Source: Bremia lactucae (taxonomy: Eukaryota; Oomycota; Peronosporomycetes; Peronosporales; Peronosporaceae). From it: DNA of 64,000 nucleotides. A program made the position numbers and the translations under genes. This document shows positions 55,272 to 64,000 of the stretch, one piece after another (the first letter of the stretch is position 1; every line of letters starts with the position of its first letter). The stretch spans positions 4,450,463-4,514,462 of the forward strand of contig NC_090610.1 of the NCBI RefSeq assembly GCF_004359215.1, read 5' to 3'. Under the pieces are notes generated by a model that was not told where the DNA came from, did no database searches, and saw only the letters and a list, made by a program, of their open reading frames with translations.

Positions 55272-55824
55272 CTAGAAGAGCGCGCTATAGGAGCGACGCT
55301 CTTGGTCCAAAGGAGACCATTTAGATGGAGGGGGCATTAGTGATATGCCACCCGTCACATAGCCACGTTCTGAACAACTGGCTTGTGACACCGATTGAGC
55401 AAGTTCACGTGTCGTCGACGGAGCTTTAGGCTCAGAATTCTCGAAGTCAGAACCATTATGGATGATGGTCTGAGCATAAGGCGTTGTGGTTTTACCCAAC
55501 GAAGAAGCGGCTGCGGCTTTATGGGCAGCGCTCTCATTAACCGTCGCTGCGCTATCCAGCACAGACGACGAGACAGCATTCGTAAATAATGCTGTCTCCA
55601 TGTTGTGAGCCATGAAAGAAGTTTGGATGGGCAATAATGCGCCATCATCCTTCCTCATGAGCTCGTTGTCCGCATCACTACTATGAGGTGACGGCAACGG
55701 TGTCGACTCATTGTAGTCGACAATGAGCGACGGATCAACATCCTCACTGTTAAAGTGGGATGGATCCTTTAGCCCTGTTAACGCGACAGCCGCAGTGGCT
55801 GTCTGCGTTCCGACTAAGGCATTN
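55272..55824 (-). CDS. Antisense ORF 1 of the family B element (left copy, 5' end cut by the N)
   Basis: Open from the N at 55825 to a stop at 55272. Begins NALVGTQTATAAVALTGLKD, continues VDPSLIVDYNESTPLP and ends SKWSPLDQERRSYSALF. It is the only copy in which the N-terminal block (NAL) reads in frame into the rest; in the copies at 58.1 and 62.7 kb one base is missing there. The frame upstream of the N belongs to the joined integrase and is not part of this ORF. Confidence 0.65.
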
Positions 55825-55825
55825 C
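55825..55825. other. Single N at a sequence join
   Basis: The only ambiguous base in the window. Left of it the sequence matches up to 58078 of the right copy; right of it the sequence restarts at the position matching 53588. It therefore joins two copies of one 2.25-kb segment end to start. Confidence 0.95.
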
Positions 55826-56400
55826 GTTTTACGTCTGGTTTTTGGCGACATGTGTTCGAGCTGCTAGGTAGCAAGCTCCACATGTCGACCGCAGATCATC
55901 CCCAGACCGATGGCCAAACAGAACGTGCCAATCGGGTCGTGGCGGATGTCTTACGCACTATAGCAACTCCCAAAGAGTGGAGCAAGCAATTGCCCTTTGT
56001 GGAGTTCGCTATAAATAACAGTGTCCACGCCAGTACGGGTGAGACACCGTTTTATATTAACGGACTGCGCCATCCTCGGACGCCAGTCTCGTTTGTGCGC
56101 AGCCCGAGTCTTAGTGGGGGAGGGCCCCTCACTATGCTCGGTGCGAAAGAGGGACATAGTTTCGTCAATATGACGATGACCCGCGAGGGTATCATCTCAA
56201 CGACAGAAACTTGCCCTAGTGACCCTGCCAGTTTAGCAGTGGTCAATAAAACTACGTCCTATGACCGACCTCTCGGCGGTATCATAGGCGAGTTTGATGC
56301 TAAACGCGTGAGCGAGGCTCAACGCTTTGTGGATGAGCGATTAGCCATCACACGAAAAGTCCGTGACGCGATGGCAAGCGCACAGGACAAGCAAAAATAA
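55826..56400 (+). pseudogene. Integrase, family B, right copy
   Basis: Starts in mid-core (RFTSGFWRHVFELLGSKLHM) and keeps HPQTDGQTERANRVVADVL with the catalytic Glu, then FVEFAINNSVHASTGETPFY. It lacks the zinc domain and first Asp because of the join at the N. Ends at the same TAA as the left copy. Confidence 0.85.
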
Positions 56401-56520
56401 TATGCGGACCGAAATGGTCGCAAAAATAATGAACTCTTTAGAGTGGGTGAAAAAGCACTTTTGAGTACTGCTATTCCTACTTAAAATGCAATTTCTGTAC
56501 TACCTGGAGGTGCTACAAAG

Positions 56521-56787
56521 TTGTTGCCGCGTTTCATTGGGCCCTTTACGGTGGTAGAAGAGGTTGGAGACCTAAATTATAGGCTCACCCTTCTCTCGTA
56601 TATAAAGACGCACCCCGTATTTTACGTGGGTCGTCTTAAACGGTATGTAGACCCAAATGAGGTCACATACCCCCATCCGTCTAAGGAGACCGATGGTGAC
56701 GCCGACTGTGAGTCGAGCGTCGTTCGGGTGAGGGGGACAGAGAAGGCGAAAAACTATCAGCCGATCGACTCCTCCCACCACGAATAG
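56521..56787 (+). pseudogene. Integrase C-terminal GPF module, right copy
   Basis: Same GPF and HPVFYVGRLKRYVDP motifs as the left copy, but with the intact C-run, so pol reads on to IDSSHHE and a stop at 56785. The last 107 bp overlap the end of antisense ORF 2. Confidence 0.8.
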
Positions 56788-57448
56788 GACTCGGAGAGCG
56801 AGGGGCATCACGCGAGTAACGCGGCTCTCTCAGCATTATCCTCTTAAAACGTTCCAAGCGAGTCTTTAGGCGTTCATAACCCTGACGAGCCTTCGCTCGG
56901 ACATCATGAAGATCCAAGATCAGTCGCGAGACTTGACCCTCGAGATCCGCAATACGTCGTTCAGCAGCGCTCAACGCCTGAGACTGAACGGACGAAGGTA
57001 AGGCAGCCGCGAGTAGGTGGGGATCACCACTCCTAACGGGCGCCGCCTGCACTGATGGATGCGGGTAGGAATCAACGTTTTCTTTTTGGAAGGTTGCTTG
57101 CCCACCGCTCCGTGAGGCAAAGGTATGAGATCCTCGTCCAATAGAAAGGTTATTCGAAGAGTTTCGACTCTTGTGAACCGATCGATACCCTACGTATTGA
57201 TGTGCCCGGCGTGATGGCTGCCTATGAAAAGGAGCACCAGCTGAGGCCTCTTCGCTAATCTTAAATGGACTAGCAGAAGCAGCGTTGTGAGAAGTAACAG
57301 GGGGTACAATACCGCCCATGATTTCTTTCACACGCAAGCGGGCGAAATTAATTCGTTGCGACCGCTGTTTCATCGCATCAAAATGCGGATGAATGCGGCG
57401 GAAGAATTCCGCCTCGTATTGGTCGGGCGTTTTAATTGAACGCAGCAC
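56681..57448 (-). CDS. Antisense ORF 2 of the family B element (right copy)
   Basis: 255 codons, same as the left copy except for a few substitutions (one visible: SSNNL for SSDNL). Upstream, an ATG frame on the same strand starting near 57500 (MEGSGKIAWAYFPDPGR) stops after about 21 codons (RAAFN), just where this frame begins. So ORF 2 may be reached by a frameshift or by splicing, or the ancestor of all these copies was already broken. Confidence 0.7.
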   Translation of the reverse strand: MLRSIKTPDQYEAEFFRRIHPHFDAMKQRSQRINFARLRVKEIMGGIVPPVTSHNAASASPFKISEEASAGAPFHRQPSRRAHQYVGYRSVHKSRNSSNNLSIGRGSHTFASRSGGQATFQKENVDSYPHPSVQAAPVRSGDPHLLAAALPSSVQSQALSAAERRIADLEGQVSRLILDLHDVRAKARQGYERLKTRLERFKRIMLREPRYSRDAPRSPSPIRGGRSRSADSFSPSLSPSPERRSTHSRRHHRSP

Positions 57449-57528
57449 GACCGGGATCGGGAAAATACGCCCAAGCGATTTTCCCTGAGCCTTCCATGGC
57501 TTAAAGACGCCTTAATAACTATGTGCGT

Positions 57529-58178
57529 CTAGAAGAGCGCGCTATAGGAGCGACGCTCTTGGTCCAAAGGAGACCATTTAGATGGAGGGGGCATTAGTGA
57601 TATGCCACCCGTCACATAGCCACGTTCTGAACAACTGGCTTGTGACACCGATTGAGCAAGTTCACGTGTCGTCGACGGAGCTTTAGGCTCAGAATTCTCG
57701 AAGTCAGAACCATTATGGATGATGGTCTGAGCATAAGGCGTTGTGGTTTTACCCAACGAAGAAGCGGCTGCGGCTTTATGGGCAGCGCTCTCATTAACCG
57801 TCGCTGCGCTATCCAGCACATACGACGAGACAGCATTCGTAAATAATGCTGTCTCCATGTTGTGAGCCATGAAAGAAGTTTGGATGGGCAATAATGCGCC
57901 ATCATCCTTCCTCATGAGCTCGTTGTCCGCATCACTACTATGACGTGACGGCAACGGTGTCGACTCATTGTAGTCGACAATGAGCGACGGATCAACATCC
58001 TCACTGATAAAGTAAGATGGATCCTTAAGCCCTGTTAACGCGACAGCAGCAGTAGCTGTCGGCATTTGATTAAGGCATTAGACACTGCCGGCGTGGTAAC
58101 GCGGCGCGTGCGCTTAATGCGAGGTTGAGTAGGCGTCTTCGCAGACGACCCACCAACGTGGCCCCTTTTCGGTGGCAT
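57529..58178 (-). CDS. Antisense ORF 1 of the family B element (right copy, one frameshift)
   Basis: Starts at ATG 58178 (MPPKRGHVGG, then KRTRRV), a basic start resembling a nuclear localisation signal. This frame ends after 47 codons (stop 58037-58035); the neighbouring frame opens at 58065 and continues 178 codons to YSALF at 57529. Comparison with the left copy shows one missing base near 58055. Ser/Thr/Ala-rich middle (NALVG-like, AAHKAAAASSLGKTT) and a conserved end. No domain recognised. It begins 131 bp from the 3' LTR and points toward pol. Confidence 0.7.
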
Positions 58179-58308
58179 CTTTGGAGCCGTGTGTGTGAAC
58201 ACAGGTCGCTAGAGTGATTGAGTGAACTAGCGGCGCGTAAAGGTGCTCGCAGTTCCTCGCTCTTTTATACAAATTTAAAATGTAAATTTGTTCTTTAAGG
58301 GGGGATGG
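58179..58308 (-). promoter_or_regulatory. Probable promoter of the antisense ORFs, and polypurine tract
   Basis: On the minus strand a TATAAAA box (58269-58263) lies about 85 bp before ATG 58178, with ttcactcaatcac between them, which loosely resembles an oomycete initiator. On the plus strand the same 130 bp ends in aaggggggatgg (58297-58308), the polypurine tract that primes plus-strand synthesis next to the LTR. The inverted copy at 62609-62738 is the same. Confidence 0.6.
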
Positions 58309-58841
58309 TGTAACGGGCTAAAGTTGCCCTAATGTTACACAGTCCCAGTTTAGTACACTTGGTGTACTTAAAGGGTATGTCAATTACCTAAATAAAGTAA
58401 TTAGACCCACCACTCGGGTGTGGTTCACATTGTGACCGACCCTTGTGTATATGATGCACATAGGTGCATTCACATTAGGAGGGATGACGCCGAGCGTCAT
58501 CCGTTACGCGAGGTATCTAGAAAGATACGCTCGCAATATATATTAGTGTTATCGACAGAGATGACATTTTATGATTGGTCAAAATCGGTATTTATATCTT
58601 ATACGATTCAATCTGAATTAGTTCGAAAATTACTTCCTACTTGGTAAGTGCGCACGAGGAGTCGGATCACCGCTCCTGTGACGACACGTATACCAGAGTT
58701 CTTAGTGCGTTGGGTGAGGTCGCTACGGCTCCCACCACAACTACCTCACTGCACGCGATGGTATACGGTCAAACAGTTTCTCGCTGTGCTAGGGTTCGTG
58801 CTTAAGTAGAGCGTGGCCGCATTAAGACGTGCCCGCCTTCA
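58309..58841 (+). repeat. 3' LTR, family B (533 bp)
   Basis: Runs TGTAACGGGCTAAAGTTGCCC to CGTGCCCGCCTTCA. Aligned with 49832-50363 and, reversed, with 62086-62608. Differences from the 5' LTR are numerous, including in the agtcccagttt region. Confidence 0.88.
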
Positions 58842-59410
58842 TGTTCAGCCAGGTATGAATGACAAACTAAACCGCCTTTAAAGTTAAGTGGTCCGTTAAT
58901 TTGGTCTCTTATTCAGAAAATCAAGAGCGTTAACACGCAATCAAAGATGTTTTTGTGACATGGGAATATGTATTTAAAGAAATGCAGGTGACGGTTTAAC
59001 CAGACTCGTTCGATAAGCGAAAGCTATTGATGTACATAAATATTACGTACGCTCATAGCAGACATGTTTTTGGGTTGTGCTGGCCGATCAAGTAGCAAGG
59101 TGACAATGTTCATAATAGGCATGATCGCTAGCCCGGCTCAACTCCTCTTATTTCGAGTGAATGATCTCTCGCATGCAGATGCAGTCAATTTGGCGTTGCT
59201 TAAAAAAATACATGACCGACAACCCAGATCACATCAAGGACTTAATGGCTTTATATTAATTTCGTGTGGAATGGAGGGCACATACAGCGACAATTATATG
59301 TTGAATTACATTATCCTATGTGCTTGAAGATGGGCTTACTGTCGAGATTGCAAACCGGAAAGTGAGTTGCATTTTGATTTTATCTCGATCCTACCGTTAA
59401 CTTTATCCTA
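58842..59410. other. Unassigned spacer
   Basis: AT-rich, no frame with a recognisable domain. A frame at 59064-59327 has no supporting similarity known to me. Confidence 0.4.
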
Positions 59411-59680
59411 CCATTATGCATTTTCCATCATTCGGTGCGCCTGCTTTCACACGTAAAGTCCGCGACGCAATGGCAAGCAAAAAGAATACGCGGACCGAAA
59501 TAATCGCAAAGGCAATTTGGATTGCCTTTTCCATCGTCGACGGCACCTTTCTAAAAAGGGCTTGTCGCGATGAACCATGCCGTAATCTGTTCATAAAGTT
59601 GAAACCGAGGCTCTTAACTATCATGCGAGGGTGGATACCCTCGCTATCGAACGAGATAACTCGTTCGGACACCTACACCT
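59411..59680. pseudogene. Chimeric scrap of family B integrase tail and inverted gag
   Basis: Plus strand near 59450 encodes TRKVRDAMASKKN, the integrase tail seen at 54.1 kb (TRKVRDAMASAQDKQK). Right after it, the minus strand encodes MNRLRHGSSRQALFRKVPST, the gag block seen at 51.1 kb. The two are fused head to head, so a rearrangement joined distant parts of one element. Confidence 0.65.
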
Positions 59681-59689
59681 TCGCCACAA

Positions 59690-60692
59690 CCATTGGTGGA
59701 TTCCCACGGTGGTCAACGTTTCCTTGTGAAACGTATTGGGAGGAGTTCCGTCCAGGCATCGCTCAGAAGCATTCCGGAGGAGTACTGGGAAGTAGTGTCC
59801 ATGGACTTTATTAATGGGGTACCAGTGTCGAAAGGCTATGATGCTATTTGCGTCGTCGTAGACAACTTTTCAAAGATACCCTTCTAAGCACCAACGTATA
59901 CGACTGCTTATTCGAAAGACAACGTAAAAGTTATTCTTCGACGCCGTAGTCCGACATAATGGACCACCGAAAAGTATCATCAGCATTCGGGATCCAAATT
60001 TCACGGCAAAGTTTTGGAAGTCCCTAATGAACATAATGGTTAGCATGACGACCGCGCACAGGGCGCGAGCAGATGGACAAACAGAACGCCAAAACTTGGT
60101 GCTAGAAAACGCTTTCCGCTGACTAAGATCGTACAGTGGTAGAAGTTGGGCCAAGCTGCTTGGTACTGTAGAGTACGCGCACGCCACGTCGGTGAGCGCG
60201 TCTACTAAGCTCACCCCGTTTGAGATCTATACCGAAGGAAATATATCCAATCTGATGTCGCACGAATACAGATACTGTGATGGTCTCAATTTACAAATAA
60301 TCCCAATTTCGCCTCAATGTTCGCCAAAGATCGTCAAGATCTAGTACGTAAGGCACGTGAAAACCTTCAAGGTGGGCAGCAGAAGTATTATGAACTATAT
60401 AAGTAAAAACCTCACCTTTAATGTCGGTAACTTAGTTCTGCTGGATACCAAGAACCTACCACTCAAGACAGGGAACGCTCATATTAGGTTAAACAAAGCA
60501 AAGCTCGCGGCCAAAAAGGTTGGACCGTTTGAGGTGAACAAGATGATCAACCCGAATGTGGCCAAGTTGAAGCTACCGCGAAGTATGAAGGACTGCACTC
60601 ATCCTTCAATGTTGACATACTATCTCCATACAAGCCGAATGCATCGGGGTTCGCTGGACGACCGATTCCGAAGGCATGACCATTTATCTTAA
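59690..60692 (+). pseudogene. Integrase of a second Ty3/Gypsy lineage
   Basis: Core with all three acidic positions visible in shifted frames: SMDFINGVPVSKGYDAICVV, then VVDNFSK (59790-59880); RDPNFTAKFWK (about 59990); and RADGQTERQNLVLENAFR (about 60065). The C-terminal module at 60357-60660 reads NVGNLVLLDTKNLPL, then KLAAKKVGPFEVNKMIN. No chromodomain seen. The motif wording differs from families A-C, so this is another lineage. Several stops; dead. Confidence 0.75.
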
Positions 60693-62085
60693 GGTCACAT
60701 ATTGGAGAAAAACTTCACATTGTGGAAAGGTTGCTTAGTCTTCGTCAGCGCAGCCGCTAAATAGGACGACTAGCGAAATGGCACGGCCTCCCGGAGTGCA
60801 ATAGTACTTGGAGCGCGAGAAATCTATCCGCCACGATTCGCATTGAAAGCGACTAGTACAGGACTTTCAATACCGCCTACGCGAAGTCAAGTCAGGGGAG
60901 ATGTCAAGCCGCCAGATACGTGCGGCACGACAGAGCACGTACCCAAGTATAATAGATTTCGTCGGCTCGAAACTTGACTCCGTCGTGGCAAGTGTTTATA
61001 TTAAGCTTTCCGCTGAAATTTGTCAAATAATGTTGCCAAGTATACAAGTTCTAACTAGGAAGGGCTTGTCAAATAACACGAGTGATACAGCCAGGCGAGG
61101 ACTTTCATGAAAATAATAATAAGTTTGGTTAGTGGGTTCTCTTAGATCACCTAAATGTAATTTAAATTGGATTGAATAACCCGCGTATCGGTGCGCGCAA
61201 TTCTTCACGCGAAGGCCTTAGGCGTTCTTATTATTAAGAGCAGTCGATATATTATTTTTTTTCTTTTATACAAAATAAGCAGGCTCTTACGCTGTAAGGC
61301 TTTGCTTTAGCTGCAACGTTTAATGATCTGGCACAAGGAAAGTTGTCGCAAATGAAATAGTCTTAAAGCGCCTTGTCAAAGCATACCTCTAATTTACCCC
61401 TAAAAACGATCCGTGATGCTGCAATGGTAGATGACAAAGTCTTTCGTATTAAGGTATCACAACTTAATTACAGCGGATCTTACACTTAAAGGCAAACTTG
61501 ATTCAAATATAATTACATTTAGAAAATAAGAAGTTAATATATTCCTTACTTAAACTCTGCAAAGCTAAAAAATGGTATAAATTATCATTTATATATTTTT
61601 TCAGTCTATATTCTTCTGTTGAATCCTTTGGAGGTGGTGAAGTGAAGCAAGTCCATATTAAAGCTTTAATAAGATCACATTCCATGTTTTCAGCTATTCG
61701 CAGCCGTTTGGTCATATTCCTAGTGGACAAGATATATATACATACACACATCTATCCGCTCAATAAATTTATGATTTGAGAGGAACGTCGATATTATTGG
61801 GCTATAGCAATGTTATGATAACATTTAGACCGTAAGAAAAAACTCAAATATAGCGCAAAAAATGCGAGAGTGTGTAACATTTCCGTCACATATCAACTTC
61901 ATGATTTGAACTTCCAACCCGTGAACTTCATCTCCGGATACTACTCAAAACGAAACGGGCCTCGAATTACTTTCTTACCGTACCATCAGGTACGTCGAAG
62001 AAAACTTGATAGCTAGCATTGGGGAAAGCGTCCTGACCTCGTCAACAAGGCTTCCCAAATAACCATGCCAGGATGCTATCATAAC
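60693..62085. other. AT-rich spacer
   Basis: No gene recognised. Frames such as 61503-61751 minus lack known motifs. The last 5 bp before the LTR are ataac. Confidence 0.4.
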
Positions 62086-62608
62086 TGTAGGCGGGCACGT
62101 CGTATTGCGGCCACGCTCTTCTTAGACACACACCCTAGCACAGCGAGGAAGCGGTTAAACCAGCTTCTCTTGCGTGCAGTGAGGTAGTTGCGGGGGCGCC
62201 TTAGCGACCTCACCCAACGCACTAACTACTCTAGTAAAGTGTCGTCACGGGAGCGGTGATCCGGCTCCTCGTGTGCACTAACTAAGTATAAAGTTTTCAG
62301 ACTGATTTCGATTTAATCGCATTAAATATGAATACCTATTTTTAACAATCTTAAAATGTCATCTCTATAGATAACACTTATATGAATTGCGAGCTATCAT
62401 TCTAGATTTTTCACGTAACGGATGACGCTAGCCGTGATTACGGATGACGCTAGGCGTCATGCCTCCTAATGCGAATGCACCTATGTGCATCACACACACC
62501 CGAGTGGTGGGTCTAATTACTTTAATTTAGTAATTGACTATCCCCTTAAGTACACCAAGTATACTTAACGGGGACTGTGTAACATTAGGGCAACTTTAGC
62601 CCGTTACA
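62086..62608 (-). repeat. 3' LTR, family B, inverted copy (523 bp)
   Basis: Plus strand runs TGTAGGCGGGCACG to GCCCGTTACA, the reverse of the 58309 LTR. Followed by ccatccccccttaaag, the complement of the polypurine tract, so the element lies to the right on the minus strand and leaves the window. Confidence 0.88.
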
Positions 62609-62738
62609 CCATCCCCCCTTAAAGAACAAATTTACATTTTAAATTTGTATAAAAGAGCGAGGAACTGCGAGCAGCTTTACGCGCCGCTAGTTCACTCAAT
62701 CACTCTAGCGACCTGTGTTCACACACACGGCTCCAAAG
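62609..62738 (+). promoter_or_regulatory. Probable promoter of the antisense ORFs, inverted copy
   Basis: TATAAAA at 62648-62654, then ttcactcaat at 62691-62700 as a possible initiator, and ATG at 62739. Same layout as 58308-58179. Confidence 0.6.
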
Positions 62739-63388
62739 ATGCCACCGAAAAGGGGCCACGTTGGTGGGTCGTCTGCGAAGACGCCCACTCAACCTCGCAT
62801 TAAGCGCACGCGCCGCGTTACCACGCCGGAAGTGTCTAATGCCTTAATCAAACGCCGACAGCTACTGTTGCTGTCGCGTTAACAGGGCTTAAGAATTCAT
62901 CTTACTTTATCAGTGAGGATGTTGATCCGTCGCTCATTGTCGACTACAATGAGTCGACACCGTTGCCGTCACGTCATAGTAGTGATGCGGACAACGAGCT
63001 CATGAGGAAGGATGATGGCGCATTATTGCCCATCCAAACTTCTTTCATGGCTCACAACATGGAGACAGCATTATTTACGAATGCTGTCTCGTCGTCTGTG
63101 CTGGATAGCGCAGCGACGGTTAATGAGAGCGCTGCCCATAAAGCCGCAGCCGCTTCTTCGTTGGGTAAAACCACAACGCCTTATGCTCAGACCATCATCC
63201 ATAATGGTTCTGACTTCGAGAATTCTGAGCCTAAAGCTCCGTCGACGACACGTGAACTTGCTCAATCGGTGTCACAAGCCAGTTGTTTAGAACGTGGCTA
63301 TGTGACGGGTGGCATATCACTAATGCCCCCTCCATCTAAATGGTCTCCTTTGGACCAAGAGCGTCGCTCCTATAGCGCGCTCTTCTAG
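62739..63388 (+). CDS. Antisense ORF 1 of the family B element (inverted copy, one frameshift)
   Basis: ATG 62739 gives MPPKRGHVGGSSAKTPTQPR, then KRTRRVTTPEVSNALI, stopping after 47 codons at 62880-62882. The second frame carries VDPSLIVDYNES through to SYSALF and a stop at 63386. The same single missing base as in the 58.1-kb copy separates the frames, so these two copies share an ancestor already shifted. Orientation is opposite to the inferred pol of this element. Confidence 0.7.
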
Positions 63389-63468
63389 ACGCACATAGTT
63401 ATTAAGGCGTCTTTAAGCCATGGAAGGCTCAGGGAAAATCGCTTGGGCGTATTTTCCCGATCCCGGTC

Positions 63469-63939
63469 GTGCTGCGTTCAATTAAAACGCCCGACCAATA
63501 CGAGGCGGAATTCTTCCGCCGCATTCATCCGCATTTTGATGCGATGAAACAGCGGTCGCAACGAATTAATTTCGCCCGCTTGCGTGTGAAAGAAATCATG
63601 GGCGGTATTGTACCCCCTGTTACTTCTCACAACGCTGCTTCTGCTAGTCCATTTAAGATTAGCGAAGAGGCCTCAGCTGGTGCTCCTTTTCATAGGCAGC
63701 CATCACGCCGGGCACATCAATACGTAGGGTATCGATCGGTTCACAAGAGTCGAAACTCTTCGGATAACCTTTCTATTGGACGAGGATCTCATACCTTTGC
63801 CTCACGGAGCGGTGGGCAAGCAACCTTCCAAAAAGAAAACGTTGATTCCTACCCGCATCCATCAGTGCAGGCGGCGCCCGTTAGGAGTGGTGATCCCCAC
63901 CTACTCGCGGCTGCCTTACCTTCGTCCGTTCAGTCTTAG
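63469..63939 (+). pseudogene. Antisense ORF 2 of the family B element (inverted copy, premature stop)
   Basis: Same frame as 57448-56681 but a TAG at 63937-63939 replaces the CAG (Gln) of the other two copies in PSSVQSQALS, cutting the coiled-coil and Ser/Arg tail. Coding similarity continues past the stop to the window edge at 64000. Confidence 0.8.
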
Positions 63940-64000
63940 GCGTTGAGCGCTGCTGAACGACGTATTGCGGATCTCGAGGGTCAAGTCTCGCGACTGATCT

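Larger units (their letters stand above)
49832..58841 (+). mobile_element. Family B Ty3/Gypsy retrotransposon with antisense ORFs
   Basis: 5' LTR 49832-50363, primer-binding site, gag, protease, partial RT, integrase, then two minus-strand ORFs, a polypurine tract and 3' LTR 58309-58841. The RT palm end and all of RNase H are deleted near 53.1 kb. A 2.25-kb block is present twice across an N at 55825. The 5-bp flanks of the two LTRs (acgcg and tgttc) differ, so the ends may come from different insertions. Confidence 0.8.

Noticed and set aside
55395..55648. Overlapping ORFs of 64 and 97 codons within antisense ORF 1
   Set aside because: Shadow frames of the conserved ORF 1; they recur only because the DNA is repeated (also 57612-57905 and 63012-63290).
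55723..56400. Plus ORF of 225 codons containing an X
   Set aside because: It crosses the N at 55825; the first part is the complement of antisense ORF 1 and only the part after the N is integrase.

Overview
The window looks like nuclear DNA of an oomycete (Peronosporales type, such as Phytophthora or a downy mildew). Grounds: a compact island of intron-poor genes whose few introns are short (60-104 bp, GTRNGT donors), protein families expected in oomycetes, and a flanking sea of Ty3/Gypsy LTR retrotransposons in many stages of decay. The species cannot be named from sequence alone.

Layout. 1-7.4 kb: scrambled Ty3/Gypsy relics ending in an LTR. 7.4-10.4 kb: spacer with two more LTRs. 10.4-32.6 kb: the gene island, holding a secreted GH37 trehalase (+), a giant PX/EF-hand/DUSP ubiquitin protease with a C-terminal CaaX box resembling USP32 (+), a UBE2S-type E2 (+), a WW/zinc-ribbon protein (-), a five-exon TBC1D31-like WD40/TBC/coiled-coil protein (-) and, divergent from it, an unrecognised multi-exon gene (+). 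32.6-64 kb: almost entirely LTR retrotransposons, nested, inverted and truncated. Three LTR families are distinguishable: A (about 437 bp), C (about 430-580 bp) and B (about 525 bp). One 7-kb family C element (38.2-45.1 kb, minus) and one family B element (49.8-58.8 kb, plus) keep recognisable gag, protease, RT and integrase, all broken; RNase H is kept in the first and missing from the second.

Most interesting observation. Between the end of pol and the 3' LTR, these elements carry an extra open reading frame on the strand opposite to pol, starting beside the 3' LTR and running tail-to-tail into pol. It appears in family B (four copies or part-copies, two ORFs, a TATA-like box upstream), in family A (46.0 kb) and in family C (39.0, 36.9 and 6.6 kb). 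The family A and C versions look related to each other; the family B version looks different. I recognise no domain in them.

A single N at 55825 joins two nearly identical 2.25-kb segments of the family B element, which may be an assembly join of two alleles or copies rather than a true tandem duplication. All retroelement genes here carry stops, frameshifts or deletions, so none looks autonomous.
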